NCBI GenBank assembly: GCA_030425185.1
Contig: JAUIAU010000007.1
Span: forward strand, 1 to 64,000
From: Alphaproteobacteria bacterium
GTDB lineage: Bacteria > Pseudomonadota > Alphaproteobacteria > Rhodobacterales > Rhodobacteraceae
Length of the DNA: 64,000 nt
Direction: 5' to 3'
Shown here: piece by piece, positions 35,984 through 45,899 of the stretch
Layout: every line of letters starts with the position of its first letter
How positions within the stretch are numbered: the stretch's first letter is position 1
The notes under the pieces: generated by a model
What the model saw: only the letters and a program-made list of their open reading frames with translations
What the model was told of the DNA's origin: nothing
Database searches by the model: none
Position numbers and translations under genes: made by a program

Positions 35984-36475
35984 ATGGATCAGGCGAGCGG
36001 GATCGAAACGGTCACTCCCCGCGCGGCGTGGAAGCGCGCGCGCGGAATCGGGCTGGGGCTTGTGCTCGGCGTGGCGCTCGCGGCGTGTTCGGCGACATAC
36101 CGGAACCACGGCTATGCGCCGACCGAGCAGGAACTGGCGGAAATCTCCGTGGGCGAGTCCCGCGACAGCGTGGCCGAGAAGATCGGCCAGCCGACGGCGG
36201 CGGGTGTCGTGAACGATACCGGCTGGTACTACGTCGAGAGCCGCTTCGAGAGCTACGCCTACCGCGCGCCGCAGGAAATCGAGCGGCAGGTGGTCGCGAT
36301 CACCTTCGACCGGGGCGGGCGGGTGCGCAACATCGAGCGCTTCGGCCTGCAGGACGGCGAGGTCATCGCCCTCAACCGCCGCGTGACCGACAGCAACATT
36401 GAAGGCGTGAGCTTCATTCGCCAGCTGCTCGGCAACCTCGGCCGGGTGGACGCGGGCACGCTGCTCGACGGCTAA
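35984..36475 (+). CDS. bamE: outer membrane assembly lipoprotein BamE
   Basis: BamE (SmpA/OmlA) is the small lipoprotein of the BAM complex that inserts beta-barrel proteins. This 163-residue protein has a signal sequence with lipobox LAAC (lipidated Cys35, GLVLGVALAACSATY). Then comes HGYAPTEQELAEISVGESRDSVAEKIGQPTAAGVVNDTGWYYVESRFESY, the BamE beta-alpha-beta pattern. The ATG at 35984 is preferred because the upstream extension would bury the signal peptide. The C-terminal 30 residues (GVSFIRQLLGNLGRVDAGTLLDG) extend beyond E. coli BamE. Confidence 0.92.
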   Translation: MDQASGIETVTPRAAWKRARGIGLGLVLGVALAACSATYRNHGYAPTEQELAEISVGESRDSVAEKIGQPTAAGVVNDTGWYYVESRFESYAYRAPQEIERQVVAITFDRGGRVRNIERFGLQDGEVIALNRRVTDSNIEGVSFIRQLLGNLGRVDAGTLLDG

Positions 36476-36478
36476 GGA

Positions 36479-37366
36479 TCAGGTGCGGGACGCGAAGTCC
36501 CGCCCGAACTCCCTCAGGACGAAGTCGCGTTGCGGGGCGAACTGCTCCGCGATCCGGGCCTTGATGCGGTCGGGCACCGGGATCGGGCGGGTCTTGTTGA
36601 TCCGCTTCTTCAGGTTGTGCGGCGTGTGCGGGGCAAGACCCGCGAAGCGCTCGATGGCCCGCAGCGTGGCCGCCGGGCGCTTGGCCACGTCGCCGTAGGG
36701 CAGGAACAACAGCCGGTCGGGGCCGAATTTCGCTTTCCAGCGCGGGACATAGGTCGCGTAGTCGCCGCGTTCCCAGAGCGCGGGATCGGCCGCGACCGCG
36801 TCCCAGTCGGCCTCGGTTTCAGGCAGCGTCTCCTGCCGGCTGAGGTTCATCCTGAGGTGGGACAGGGCGCGGGTGACCGGGTCGCGGATCATGTAGATGA
36901 ACCGGGTCTCGGGCAGGAAGGCCGCGATGTGGTCGAGGCCCTCGGGCGGGACGACCGAGTATTCGGGCGTCGCCTCCAGCGCCAGCCGGTCCGGGGGCGC
37001 GGGGGCGAACAGGCGCTGATACCAGGTCTCGTCGAGAATCGGAGGGGTTTTCAGTCCCTTGAGCCACTCCAGATACTCCGGGTCGGGCAGCGGCGTGTCG
37101 CGGATGTAGCTGGCTTCGGCGGCGCTCAGGTACTGGCGCACCAGCCACTCGGTCCAGGGATGGGCCGCGACGTGCAGGTGATTGAAGAAATGGACTTCCT
37201 TGATCGGCGGGGTCCAGGTGTCCGGGCGGGCGGCGAGGACGCGGAACACCCAGGTCGTTGCCGCCTTCTGGGCACCGATGCAGATCAGGTCGGGCTTGCG
37301 GCCGAGAGGGCCAATCTGGCGCCGGATCGGGGGCGCGGTGCGGGCGAATATCCGCTTGAGGATCAA
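36479..37366 (-). CDS. sulfotransferase family protein
   Basis: The PAPS-binding 5'-phosphosulfate loop is IGAQKAATTWVFRVLAARPD (from residue 30) and the 3'-phosphate region is FIYMIRDPVTRALSHLRMNL, both typical of Sulfotransfer_1 domain proteins. The acceptor is not predictable; polysaccharide, lipid or sulfated-osmolyte products are possible. No start is ATG. TTG at 37366 overlaps the uup stop codon (TTGA) with AAGG upstream, giving 295 residues; a GTG at 37396 is the alternative. It probably shares a message with uup. Confidence 0.88.
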   Translation of the reverse strand: MILKRIFARTAPPIRRQIGPLGRKPDLICIGAQKAATTWVFRVLAARPDTWTPPIKEVHFFNHLHVAAHPWTEWLVRQYLSAAEASYIRDTPLPDPEYLEWLKGLKTPPILDETWYQRLFAPAPPDRLALEATPEYSVVPPEGLDHIAAFLPETRFIYMIRDPVTRALSHLRMNLSRQETLPETEADWDAVAADPALWERGDYATYVPRWKAKFGPDRLLFLPYGDVAKRPAATLRAIERFAGLAPHTPHNLKKRINKTRPIPVPDRIKARIAEQFAPQRDFVLREFGRDFASRT

Positions 37367-39198
37367 GCGCTTGCCTTCTCTTCCAGCGCCAGCCACTCGT
37401 CCTCGGCGGCCGACAGCCGCGCCTGCCGTTCGGCCAGGACCTCGGTCGCCTTGCGGAACTTGACCGGCTCGCGGGTGAAGAGATCCGGATCGGCCAGAAG
37501 CTCGGTCAGCTTGCCGATTTCCGCCTCCAGACGGGCGATTTCACCGGGCAGAGTGTCGAGGCGGTGCTTCTCGGTGAAGCTGAGGCCGGACTTCTTCGCG
37601 GCCGGTTTCGACGCCGGTTTCGGGGCGGCGGCGGGCGTCGGTGCGGACGTCGGTTTCACGTCGGTATCGCGTCGGTGCGACGTCGGTGCCTCGGCGCGCT
37701 GGCTGCGGTAGTCGGACCAGCCGCCGGCATAGACGGTGGCGCGGCCGTCGCCCTCCATCGCGATGGTCGTGGCGGCGACCCGGTCGAGGAAATCCCGGTC
37801 GTGGCTGACGAGAAGCACAGTGCCCGGGTAGTCGTCGAGCAACTCCTGCAACAGGTCGAGCGTCTCGACGTCGAGGTCGTTCGTCGGTTCGTCGAGCACC
37901 AGCAGGTTCGACTCGCGCGCCATGATCTTCGCCAGCAGCAGCCGCGCCTTCTCGCCGCCCGACAGGGCGCGGACCGGGCCGCGCGCCTGCTCCTCGGTGA
38001 AGAGGAAGTCCTTGAGGTAGCCCATCACGTGCCGGGGCACGCCGCGCACCATGACCTGGTCCGACCGGCCGTTGACGCTGGTCTGCGGATCGGAGGTCAG
38101 GCTGTCCCACAGGCTGAGGTCGGGGTCGAGCTGCGCGCGGGTCTGGTCGAAGACCGCCATCTCGAGCTTGGTGCCCAGCGTGACGGTGCCCTCATCGGGC
38201 GCGATCTCGCCGGTGAGCATCTTCAGCAGGGTCGTCTTGCCGACGCCGTTCGGGCCGACGAAAGCGACCCTGTCGCCCCGCAGCACGCGCAGGTCGAAGC
38301 GCCGCAGGATGACGCGGTCGCCGTAGGACTTGGCGATGCCCTTCGCCTCGATCACGCGCTTGCCGGACTGCTGGCCCTCGGCGAGGTCCATGGCCGCGGG
38401 GCCCTGCCGGCGAATCTGCGCGGCGCGTTCGGCGCGCAGGCCCTGCAGCGCCCGGACCCGGCCCTGGTTGCGCTTGCGGCGCGCGGAGATGCCCTCGACG
38501 GCCCAGCGGGCCTCGGCCTTGATCTTGCGGTCGAGCTTGTGGCGGGCTTCGTCCTCCTCGTCCCAGATCTTGTCGCGCCATTCCTCGAAATGGGCAAAGC
38601 CCTTGTCCATCCGGCGCACCACGCTGCGGTCGATCCAGAGCGTCGCGCGGGCGAGCGCGTTCAGGAAGGCGCGGTCGTGGCTGATCAGCACGAAGGCGGC
38701 CCGGGTCTGGGCGAGGTGGGATTCGAGCCAGCCGATCGCCTCGATGTCGAGGTGGTTCGTCGGCTCGTCGAGCAGCATCAGCGCCGGGTCCTCGGCCAGC
38801 AGACGGGCCAGCGCGGCGCGGCGGCGTTCGCCGCCCGAGGCCTTGTCCGGGCTGAGGTCGGGGTTCAGCTTCAGGCCCTCCGCGACCATCTCGACGCGGT
38901 AGGCCTCGCCCGCGGGCAGGGTGGCCGCGGCATAGTCCCCGAGGGTCGCGAAGCCCTCGAAGGTCGGGTCCTGTTCCATGTAGCCCGTCGTGGTGCCCGG
39001 CGACAGCACGCGGCTGCCGCGGTCCGGCTCGACGAGCCCGGCCATCACCTTCATCAGGGTAGACTTGCCCGACCCGTTCCGGCCCACGAGGGCGACGCGG
39101 TCGCCGGGCTGAATGACGAGGTCGAGCCCGTCGAAGACGGGATTGCCGCCGAAGGTGAGGGCGATGTCGGAGAGCTGGAGAAGCGGTGCGCGGGCCAT
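37363..39198 (-). CDS. uup: ABC-F family ATPase (Uup-type)
   Basis: This 611-residue soluble ABC-F protein has two ATPase domains: first Walker A GRNGSGKST (39-47), second GPNGVGKTT (about 317-325), each with an LSGGE-type signature and LDEPTNDLD or LDEPTNHLD Walker B. The C-terminal coiled coil (TLPGEIARLEAEIGKLTELL...VLAERQARLSAAEDEWLALEEKA) is the Uup/CTD hallmark and is absent in EttA. Uup proteins act on the ribosome or on branched DNA intermediates; the exact role here is unknown. Confidence 0.92.
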   Translation of the reverse strand: MARAPLLQLSDIALTFGGNPVFDGLDLVIQPGDRVALVGRNGSGKSTLMKVMAGLVEPDRGSRVLSPGTTTGYMEQDPTFEGFATLGDYAAATLPAGEAYRVEMVAEGLKLNPDLSPDKASGGERRRAALARLLAEDPALMLLDEPTNHLDIEAIGWLESHLAQTRAAFVLISHDRAFLNALARATLWIDRSVVRRMDKGFAHFEEWRDKIWDEEDEARHKLDRKIKAEARWAVEGISARRKRNQGRVRALQGLRAERAAQIRRQGPAAMDLAEGQQSGKRVIEAKGIAKSYGDRVILRRFDLRVLRGDRVAFVGPNGVGKTTLLKMLTGEIAPDEGTVTLGTKLEMAVFDQTRAQLDPDLSLWDSLTSDPQTSVNGRSDQVMVRGVPRHVMGYLKDFLFTEEQARGPVRALSGGEKARLLLAKIMARESNLLVLDEPTNDLDVETLDLLQELLDDYPGTVLLVSHDRDFLDRVAATTIAMEGDGRATVYAGGWSDYRSQRAEAPTSHRRDTDVKPTSAPTPAAAPKPASKPAAKKSGLSFTEKHRLDTLPGEIARLEAEIGKLTELLADPDLFTREPVKFRKATEVLAERQARLSAAEDEWLALEEKASA

Positions 39199-39257
39199 GC
39201 GCGCGAGGTAGGCGGTTCCGGCCCGGCTGCCAAGGGGGATTGCGCGGGCGGCCCCGC

Positions 39258-39992
39258 TCAGGCGGCGGTGGCGCGCAGGAGTTTCTGCCGGTTCGGCGGA
39301 ATGGCGCGGATCTCGAGCCCGGTGAAGACATGCAGCGTGTTGAGGTCGGTATCGACCACCGCGTGGTCCGAGACCCAGCCGCCCAGCGTCAGGTAGCTGC
39401 GCAGGAGCGGCGGCATCCCGAGCGTGGCGCGCTTCAGGTCCGGCTTCAGCGCGGCCAGCCGCCGCGCGAAGGGGAAGATGCGCGGCGCCTTCACGCGCGG
39501 CAGCCAGCGCGGCGGGGCGAGGTGGCGCTCCTTCAGCAGGGCGAAGGCGTCGGCATGGGCCTCGGCCTCGGTGCCGTGGAAGGACGAGCAGCCGAACAGC
39601 ATCTCGATGCCTTCCTCGTCCACGAAGCGGGTCATCGCGCCCCAGGCGACGCGCAGGATATCGGGGTCGCGCAGGCCCGGCGCGATGCAGAAGCGCCCCA
39701 TCTCGACCATCTTGCCGTCGAAGGCCTCGAGCGCGGAAAGCTCGTAGAACTGGGCCGAGTAGCTGCGCGCGATTTCCGAGCCGTCGGTCAGCGGCAAGAG
39801 CCGGAAACAGGCCACCAGCGCCCCGCTGCGGGTGTCCTCGACCAGCACATGGGTACAGATCGCGTCGAAGGCGTCGGTATCGAGCCCCTCGCCACCCCGG
39901 AAGGCCGCGTGGCGGAGGCGCTGACAGGCGATCACGTCCCCGGCGGCAGAGGCCGTGCGGGCCTCGTAACGTCCGCGCCGCAGTCCGAGCAT
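39258..39992 (-). CDS. olsB: L-ornithine N-alpha-acyltransferase
   Basis: This 244-residue GNAT-fold acyltransferase transfers 3-hydroxyacyl from ACP to ornithine, the first step of ornithine-lipid synthesis. It shows the OlsB pattern: CQRLRHAAFRG at the N-terminus, MVEMGRFCIAPGLRDPDILRVAWGAMTRFVDEEGIEMLFGCSSFHGT in the middle, and LRSYLTLGGWVSDHAVVDTDLNTLHVFTGLEIRAIP at the end. The second enzyme, OlsA, is not adjacent. Such lipids replace phospholipids under phosphate limitation in alphaproteobacteria. The gene is 60 nt upstream of uup on the same strand. Confidence 0.9.
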   Translation of the reverse strand: MLGLRRGRYEARTASAAGDVIACQRLRHAAFRGGEGLDTDAFDAICTHVLVEDTRSGALVACFRLLPLTDGSEIARSYSAQFYELSALEAFDGKMVEMGRFCIAPGLRDPDILRVAWGAMTRFVDEEGIEMLFGCSSFHGTEAEAHADAFALLKERHLAPPRWLPRVKAPRIFPFARRLAALKPDLKRATLGMPPLLRSYLTLGGWVSDHAVVDTDLNTLHVFTGLEIRAIPPNRQKLLRATAA

Positions 39993-40113
39993 GGCACTTC
40001 CTTTCGGGGTGGGCGCGGTTCCGGCTTGAGCGCGGGCGCCCGGGGCTTATGTCAGGTCACGCAGACCCTGTCAGAACAGTATGACAGGCCGAAGTCAGGA
40101 GCGAGAGGGCAGG

Positions 40114-40515
40114 ATGGAGAAGGTTGTCCGGAGCGACGACGAGTGGCGCGAACGCCTCAGCGATCTGGCCTACAAGGTGACGCGCAAGCACGGCACCGAG
40201 CGGGCCTTCACCCACGACGACTTCCCGAAGGCGCCGGGCGTCTTCCGCTGCGTGTGCTGCGGCGCCGAGGTCTTCGACCAGGCGCACAAGTTCGACAGCG
40301 GCACCGGCTGGCCGTCGTTCTGGCAGCCGGTGGACGGGGTGCAGTCCGGGATCGTCGGCGAGTCGGTCGACCGGTCGTGGTTCATGACCCGCACCGAGGT
40401 GCACTGCAACCGCTGCGATGCGCACCTCGGCCATGTCTTCCCGGACGGGCCGAAGCCGACCGGCCTGCGCTACTGCATCAACGGTGTGGCGCTAGAGTTC
40501 GTGCCGCGGGAGTGA
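40114..40515 (+). CDS. msrB: peptide-methionine (R)-S-oxide reductase
   Basis: MsrB reduces methionine-R-sulfoxide in proteins. The 133-residue protein has the four zinc ligands (Cys46/Cys49 in RCVCCG, Cys98/Cys101 in [13 protein letters not shown]) and catalytic Cys121 in [13 protein letters not shown], plus [13 protein letters not shown]. The ATG at 40114 follows AGGGCAGG. The longer frame from 40081 adds eleven poorly conserved residues and is less likely. Confidence 0.95.
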   Translation: MEKVVRSDDEWRERLSDLAYKVTRKHGTERAFTHDDFPKAPGVFRCVCCGAEVFDQAHKFDSGTGWPSFWQPVDGVQSGIVGESVDRSWFMTRTEVHCNRCDAHLGHVFPDGPKPTGLRYCINGVALEFVPRE

Positions 40516-40575
40516 TCCGCGCGCTGGCGCGCGCGGGCCTCCGGCGGGAGTATTTTCGCCAGGAAGAAGCGCCGG

Positions 40576-41766
40576 TCACGCGTCGGTGTGGCGGGCGGCC
40601 ACACGCGCCTCGGCGAAGCTGACGAGGCGGGCGAACGCCTCGGCGAAGGCCTCGTCGGGCAGGGTCAGGGCGATGCGGACATGGCCCGCGGCGGCGGTGC
40701 CGAAACTCTCGCCGGGCATCACGGCGATGTGGGCCTCGTCCAGCAGGGCCTCCGCGAAGGCGGTTCCGCTGAGCCCGGTCGCGCGGATGTCGAGCATCAG
40801 GTACATCGCCCCGCCCGAGGGCACCGCCCGGAGCGCCGGGTGGCCGTCGAGCCGGGCGAGGGCCGCGGCGCGGCGGCGGGCGAAGGGGGCGGCGATCCCG
40901 GCCTCGAACGCCGGCCCCTGCGCCAGCGCGAAGAGCCCGGCATCCTGGATGTAACCGGGCACCCCGTAGGTGATGTGGGTCGCGAGCAGCACGGCGTGGC
41001 GGATGGCCTCCGCCGGGCCGACGAGCCAGCCGAGCCGCGAGCCGGTCATCGCGTGGCTCTTCGACAGCGACCCCACGACCAGCGTGCGGTCGCCCATGCC
41101 GGGCAGGGCGCGCGGGCTGACATGGGCGCCCTGCCACACCTGCGTGTCATAGACCTCGTCCGAGATCAGCCAGAGGTCGTGGTCGTGGCAGACAGCGGCA
41201 ATCGTCTCGAGCGTGTCGACGGGATAGACCGCCCCGGTCGGGTTGTTGGGCGTGTTCACGAGAAGCGAGCGCGCGCCCGGTGCCGCGGCCCGCAGATCGG
41301 CGGCGCGCGGCAGGAAGCCGGTCTCGGCCGGGGCGGTGACCGGCACCGCGATGCCGCCCGCCGCGCGGATCGTGCCGGGGTAGGTGGCATAATAAGGGTC
41401 GATCATCAGCCCGCGGTCGCCGGGGTCGAGGGCGATCATGTGCGCGGCGAAGAGCGCGGCTTGCCCGCCGGGGGTCACCAGCACGTTGTCGCGCGCGGTC
41501 GGCACGCCTGTGGCCTCGGTCAGCCGGGCGGCGATGGCGTCGCGCAGGGGCGCGATGCCGGGAATCGCGGCGTAGCCGGTCGCCCCCGCCCGCGCGGCCC
41601 GGTGCATCGCGTCGAGGATGGCGGGGTCGGTGCGGATGTCATGCTCGCCGATGGTCAGGTTCAGAATCGGCAGGCCCTGCGCCTCGAGCGCGCGGGCGCG
41701 GTGAAAGATGCCCCAGCCGTCGTCGCCGCCCGGCGTCAGCCCCTCGATCCGCTCCGATACCCGCAT
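40576..41766 (-). CDS. class I/II PLP-dependent aminotransferase
   Basis: This 396-residue fold-type I aminotransferase has the PLP lysine at Lys236 (GSLSKSHAMTGSRLGW), NNPTG at 174-178 and DEVYDTQVW at 203-211. TPGGQAALF and Arg in GGAMYLMLDIR bind the substrate carboxylate. The closest general resemblance is to arginine-pyruvate or aspartate-type aminotransferases, but the substrate cannot be fixed from sequence. The ATG at 41766 gives MRVSERIEGLTPGG. It is convergent with msrB and divergent from cysS. Confidence 0.9.
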   Translation of the reverse strand: MRVSERIEGLTPGGDDGWGIFHRARALEAQGLPILNLTIGEHDIRTDPAILDAMHRAARAGATGYAAIPGIAPLRDAIAARLTEATGVPTARDNVLVTPGGQAALFAAHMIALDPGDRGLMIDPYYATYPGTIRAAGGIAVPVTAPAETGFLPRAADLRAAAPGARSLLVNTPNNPTGAVYPVDTLETIAAVCHDHDLWLISDEVYDTQVWQGAHVSPRALPGMGDRTLVVGSLSKSHAMTGSRLGWLVGPAEAIRHAVLLATHITYGVPGYIQDAGLFALAQGPAFEAGIAAPFARRRAAALARLDGHPALRAVPSGGAMYLMLDIRATGLSGTAFAEALLDEAHIAVMPGESFGTAAAGHVRIALTLPDEAFAEAFARLVSFAEARVAARHTDA

Positions 41767-41985
41767 GGCGCGACTCCCTCTGTCCGTGTCCCGGCGACAG
41801 GACCCGCCCGGCGAACGCTTGTCAAACCGCCCGGGCGGGCGTAAGCGCAGGGCATGACGACGATGACCGCCCAGATCGGACCGATTTGTCGCTGACCCCC
41901 TCGCGGTCGGCGCAGCGCTTCGTCGTTTTCCTCCGGAACGATCCTTGCTAAGCCGCCCGCGCGTGCCAGGAAGGAGTGTGTCCCG

Positions 41986-43389
41986 ATGACCGACGGACCC
42001 GTGAGACTGCACAACACCGCGACGCGCCGGAAGGAGGTCTTCGTTCCGCGCGATCCCTCGGACGTGCGCCTCTACCTGTGCGGGCCAACGGTCTATGACC
42101 GTGCCCATCTCGGCAACGCCCGGCCGGTCATGGTGTTCGATGTCCTGGTGCGCCTGCTGCGAGAGGTTTATGGCGCAGATGCGGTCACTTACGTCCGGAA
42201 CTTCACCGATGTGGACGACAAGATCAACGCCCGGGCGATGCAGCGCCGGGACGCGGGCGATCCGCGGCCGCTGGTCGAGATCGTGCGCGCGATCACCGAC
42301 GAGACGATCGACTGGTATCAGGCGGACATGGATGCGCTCGGCGCGGTCCGTCCCGACCACGAACCGCGCGCGACCGACTACATCCCGCAGATGGTGGCGA
42401 TGATCGGCGAGCTGATCGCGAAGGGTCATGCCTACGAAGCTGACGGGCATGTCCTGTTTTCGGTGGCAAGCTATCCGGAGTACGGGCGGCTCTCGGGCCG
42501 GTCGGTCGAGGACATGATCGCCGGCGCGCGGGTCGAAGTGGCCCCGTTCAAGCGGGATCCGATGGATTTCGTGCTGTGGAAGCCCGCCGCGGAGGACGAG
42601 CCGGGCTGGCCCTCGCCCTGGTCGCGCGGGCGGCCGGGCTGGCACATCGAGTGCTCGGCGATGTCGCGCGAATTGCTGACACCTTCGTTCGATATTCACG
42701 GCGGCGGCAACGACCTGATGTTCCCGCACCACGAGAACGAGATCGCCCAGTCCTGCTGCGCCGATCCCGGGGCAGGGTTCGCGCAGGTCTGGCTGCACAA
42801 CGAGATGCTGCAGGTCGAGGGCAAGAAGATGTCGAAGTCGCTCGGCAACTTCTTCACGGTGCGCGACCTGCTGGATCGCGGCGTACCGGGCGAGGTGATC
42901 CGCTTCGTGTTCCTGAGCACGCATTACCGCAAGCCGATGGACTGGACGGAGAAGAAGGCGGGGGAGGCTGAGGGCATTCTGCGGCGCTGGTATGCGCAGG
43001 CGGCTCAGGGTGTCGACGGTGGCGCGGTCTATCAGCCGGTGCTCGATGCGCTGTACGATGACCTGAACACGCCGATGGCGATGTCGCAGGTGCATGCCCT
43101 GTCGCAGGGGGATGACATCGCGACGCTGCGCGCGACGCTTCAGTTCCTTGGCCTGATGGGGGAGCAGATCCCCGATTGGGCCGCGCGACCGGAGGCCGAC
43201 TTGTCCGGGCTGGCTGATCGCATGTTGCGGATTCGCGAGAAAGCCATGGAAACAAAAGACTTCTCCGAGGTGGACCGCCTCAAGGCGGCGCTGGTCGAGG
43301 CCGGGGTCGAGGTGCGAATGTCCCGATCCTCGGTCGAGTTGGTCCCCGGAGCGGGCTTCGATCCCGCCAGACTGGAGGCGCTGAAATGA
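41986..43389 (+). CDS. cysS: cysteinyl-tRNA synthetase
   Basis: This 467-residue class I synthetase has zinc ligand Cys32 followed by the HIGH-type motif ([17 protein letters not shown]), [13 protein letters not shown] in the middle, and the KMSKS loop at about 281-285 ([12 protein letters not shown]). It is the first gene of an operon: its stop codon overlaps the cimA start as ATGA. The ATG at 41986 follows GGAAGGAGTG. Confidence 0.97.
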   Translation: MTDGPVRLHNTATRRKEVFVPRDPSDVRLYLCGPTVYDRAHLGNARPVMVFDVLVRLLREVYGADAVTYVRNFTDVDDKINARAMQRRDAGDPRPLVEIVRAITDETIDWYQADMDALGAVRPDHEPRATDYIPQMVAMIGELIAKGHAYEADGHVLFSVASYPEYGRLSGRSVEDMIAGARVEVAPFKRDPMDFVLWKPAAEDEPGWPSPWSRGRPGWHIECSAMSRELLTPSFDIHGGGNDLMFPHHENEIAQSCCADPGAGFAQVWLHNEMLQVEGKKMSKSLGNFFTVRDLLDRGVPGEVIRFVFLSTHYRKPMDWTEKKAGEAEGILRRWYAQAAQGVDGGAVYQPVLDALYDDLNTPMAMSQVHALSQGDDIATLRATLQFLGLMGEQIPDWAARPEADLSGLADRMLRIREKAMETKDFSEVDRLKAALVEAGVEVRMSRSSVELVPGAGFDPARLEALK

Positions 43390-45023
43390 GCCGTGAGCGT
43401 CTTTATGTCTACGACACCACCCTGCGGGACGGGCAGCAGACACAGGGTGTGCAGTTTTCGCTGGCCGAGAAACAGCGGATCGCCACGCTGCTCGACAGTC
43501 TCGGGATCGACTATATCGAGGGCGGCTGGCCGGGGGCGAACCCGACCGACAGCGCTTTCTTCGAGGCCGCGCCGAAGACGCGGGCGACCTTCACCGCCTT
43601 CGGGATGACCAAGCGGGTGGGGCGGTCGGCCGAGAATGACGAGGTGCTCGCGGCTGTCCTGAACGCGGGGACACCGGCGGTCTGCCTCGTCGGCAAGACG
43701 CATGACTTCCATGTGAAAACTGCACTCAACATCACGAATTCGGAGAACGTCGAGAACATCGGCAAGTCGGTGGCGCATCTCGTCGCGCAGGGGCGCGAGG
43801 CGCTGTTCGATGCCGAGCATTTCTTCGATGGCTACAAGAGCTATCCGGAGTACGCGTTTGCCTGTCTCATGGCGGCGTTGGAGGCCGGGGCGCGCTGGGT
43901 CGTGCTTTGCGACACCAACGGGGGCACCCTGCCGGACGAGATCGGCCGGATCACGCGGGCGGTGATCGACGCCGGCGTTCCGGGCGACCGGCTTGGCATC
44001 CATACCCATGACGACACCGGCAACGCGGTGGCGGGCAGCCTTGCGGCGGTCGATGCCGGGGCGCGGCAGATCCAGGGCACGCTGAACGGGCTGGGCGAGC
44101 GGTGCGGAAACGCGAACCTGACGACCCTGATCCCGACGCTGTTGCTGAAGGAACCCTATGCAAGCGCGTACAGGATTGGGGTGGACGCGGAGCGGCTGCA
44201 AGGTCTGACCCGCGCCAGCCGCGTGCTGGACGAGATCCTGAACCGCGTGCCGCTGAAGTCGGCGCCCTATGTCGGGGCGAGTGCCTTTGCCCACAAGGCC
44301 GGGCTGCATGCGAGCGCGATCCTGAAGGATCCCACCACCTACGAGCATATCGAACCGGGCCTCGTCGGGAACGCGCGGGTCATCCCGATGTCGAACCAGG
44401 CGGGACAGTCGAACCTGCGGCAGCGGTTGTCCGAGGCCGGGCTCGACCTGCCGGCCGGGGACCCCCGGCTCGGGATGATCCTCGACGAGGTCAAGCAACG
44501 CGAAGATCGCGGCTATGCCTTTGATTCGGCGCAGGCGAGCTTCGAGCTGGTGGCGCGCGACGTGCTCGGCCTGACGCCGCGCTTCTTCGAGGTCAAGCGC
44601 TACCGGGTCACGGTCGAACGCCGGAAAAACAAACACAACCGCATGGTTTCGCTCTCCGAGGCGGTCGTCGTGGTGAAGGTCGGCAGCGAAAAGATGTTGT
44701 CGGTATCAGAATCCATGGACGCCACGGGAACGGACCGGGGACCGGTCAACGCCCTGTCCAAGGCGCTGGTCAAGGACCTGGGGCCCTACACGGCCTATCT
44801 CGCGGACATGCGGCTGGTCGATTTCAAGGTGCGCATCACGGGCGGCGGGACGGAAGCGGTGACGCGTGTCCTGATCGACAGCGAGGACGGGCAGGGCCGC
44901 CGCTGGTCCACGGTGGGTCTGTCCGCGAACATCGTGGATGCCAGCTTCGAGGCCCTCGTCGATGCGATCCGCTGGAAGCTGATCCGCGATGGCGCGCCCG
45001 AGGCCGCGCTGGCGGCGGAGTAG
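43386..45023 (+). CDS. cimA: citramalate synthase
   Basis: CimA condenses pyruvate and acetyl-CoA to citramalate, giving a threonine-independent route to 2-ketobutyrate for isoleucine. The 545-residue protein is in the LeuA/CimA family: [44 protein letters not shown] at the N-terminus, [40 protein letters not shown] in the TIM barrel, and a C-terminal regulatory domain (about 400-540). [14 protein letters not shown] is the typical CimA variant rather than LeuA. A homocitrate-type or other acyl-CoA preference cannot be ruled out. Confidence 0.9.
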   Translation: MSRERLYVYDTTLRDGQQTQGVQFSLAEKQRIATLLDSLGIDYIEGGWPGANPTDSAFFEAAPKTRATFTAFGMTKRVGRSAENDEVLAAVLNAGTPAVCLVGKTHDFHVKTALNITNSENVENIGKSVAHLVAQGREALFDAEHFFDGYKSYPEYAFACLMAALEAGARWVVLCDTNGGTLPDEIGRITRAVIDAGVPGDRLGIHTHDDTGNAVAGSLAAVDAGARQIQGTLNGLGERCGNANLTTLIPTLLLKEPYASAYRIGVDAERLQGLTRASRVLDEILNRVPLKSAPYVGASAFAHKAGLHASAILKDPTTYEHIEPGLVGNARVIPMSNQAGQSNLRQRLSEAGLDLPAGDPRLGMILDEVKQREDRGYAFDSAQASFELVARDVLGLTPRFFEVKRYRVTVERRKNKHNRMVSLSEAVVVVKVGSEKMLSVSESMDATGTDRGPVNALSKALVKDLGPYTAYLADMRLVDFKVRITGGGTEAVTRVLIDSEDGQGRRWSTVGLSANIVDASFEALVDAIRWKLIRDGAPEAALAAE

Positions 45024-45029
45024 GGCGGG

Positions 45030-45899
45030 ATGGCACGGACGGAGACCGGACCGGGCCTCGACTTCCGCGGGCGGACCGGGGCCGGATCCGATGCAGAACT
45101 GTGCAGGATTGCCGGTCAGCGCGTGCGGCTCTATCCGGGGCCCGACGCCGCGCCGCTGGTCCTGATGGTGCATGGCTCGGGCTGGCACGGGCAGCAGTTC
45201 CACGCGCTGGCAAGCCGAGTCGCGGCCGAGGGTCTGGCCGAGGTCCTGGTTCCGGACCTGCGAGGACACGGGGCCGATCCCGAACGCCGGGGAGATATCG
45301 ACTACATCGGCCAGCTCGAGGATGACCTGGCAGCGCTGATCGACGCGCGAGGGCAGGGGCGGCGAATCGTGATGGTCGGGCATTCCTCGGGCGGCGGGCT
45401 GGTGGTGCGCTTCGCCGGCGGTCGGCATGGCGGACGGCTCGATGCGGCCGTCCTGCTGGCACCCTATCTGGGCCATCGCGCCCCCTCGTCGCGGCCCGGA
45501 TCCGGGGGATGGGCCCGGGTGCGGACGGGCCGGATCATCGCGCTGACGCTTCTGAACGCGCTGGGGATCACGGCGCTGAACCACTTGCCGGTCATCGGGT
45601 TCCGATTCCCGGCCGAGATCCTCGACGGGCCGCTCGGCCGGACAGTGACGACCCAGTACAGTTTTCGCCTGAACACCAGTTACGCCCCCCGGCGCGACTG
45701 GCAGGGCGATCTTGCCCGTTTGCCGCGCTGGCGGCTGCTGGCGGGGGCCGAGGACGAAGCCATGAAGGCTGACAGATATTCGGAAGCGCTGCAGGCGGTC
45801 CCGGCGCCGGGCGAGGTTGTGATCCTCGAGGGAGTGGGTCATCTCGATCTGCCCGACCGGGGCGAGGTCTTCGAGGCCTTGCAGGAGGTCCTGGAATGA
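45030..45899 (+). CDS. alpha/beta hydrolase
   Basis: This 289-residue alpha/beta-hydrolase has the oxyanion motif MVHGSGWHG (47-54) and nucleophile Ser119 in MVGHSSGGGLV; the catalytic His is probably in GVGHLDLPDRGEV. The substrate is unknown. It is in the cysS-cimA operon (6-nt gap) and overlaps the next gene as ATGA. Confidence 0.85.
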   Translation: MARTETGPGLDFRGRTGAGSDAELCRIAGQRVRLYPGPDAAPLVLMVHGSGWHGQQFHALASRVAAEGLAEVLVPDLRGHGADPERRGDIDYIGQLEDDLAALIDARGQGRRIVMVGHSSGGGLVVRFAGGRHGGRLDAAVLLAPYLGHRAPSSRPGSGGWARVRTGRIIALTLLNALGITALNHLPVIGFRFPAEILDGPLGRTVTTQYSFRLNTSYAPRRDWQGDLARLPRWRLLAGAEDEAMKADRYSEALQAVPAPGEVVILEGVGHLDLPDRGEVFEALQEVLE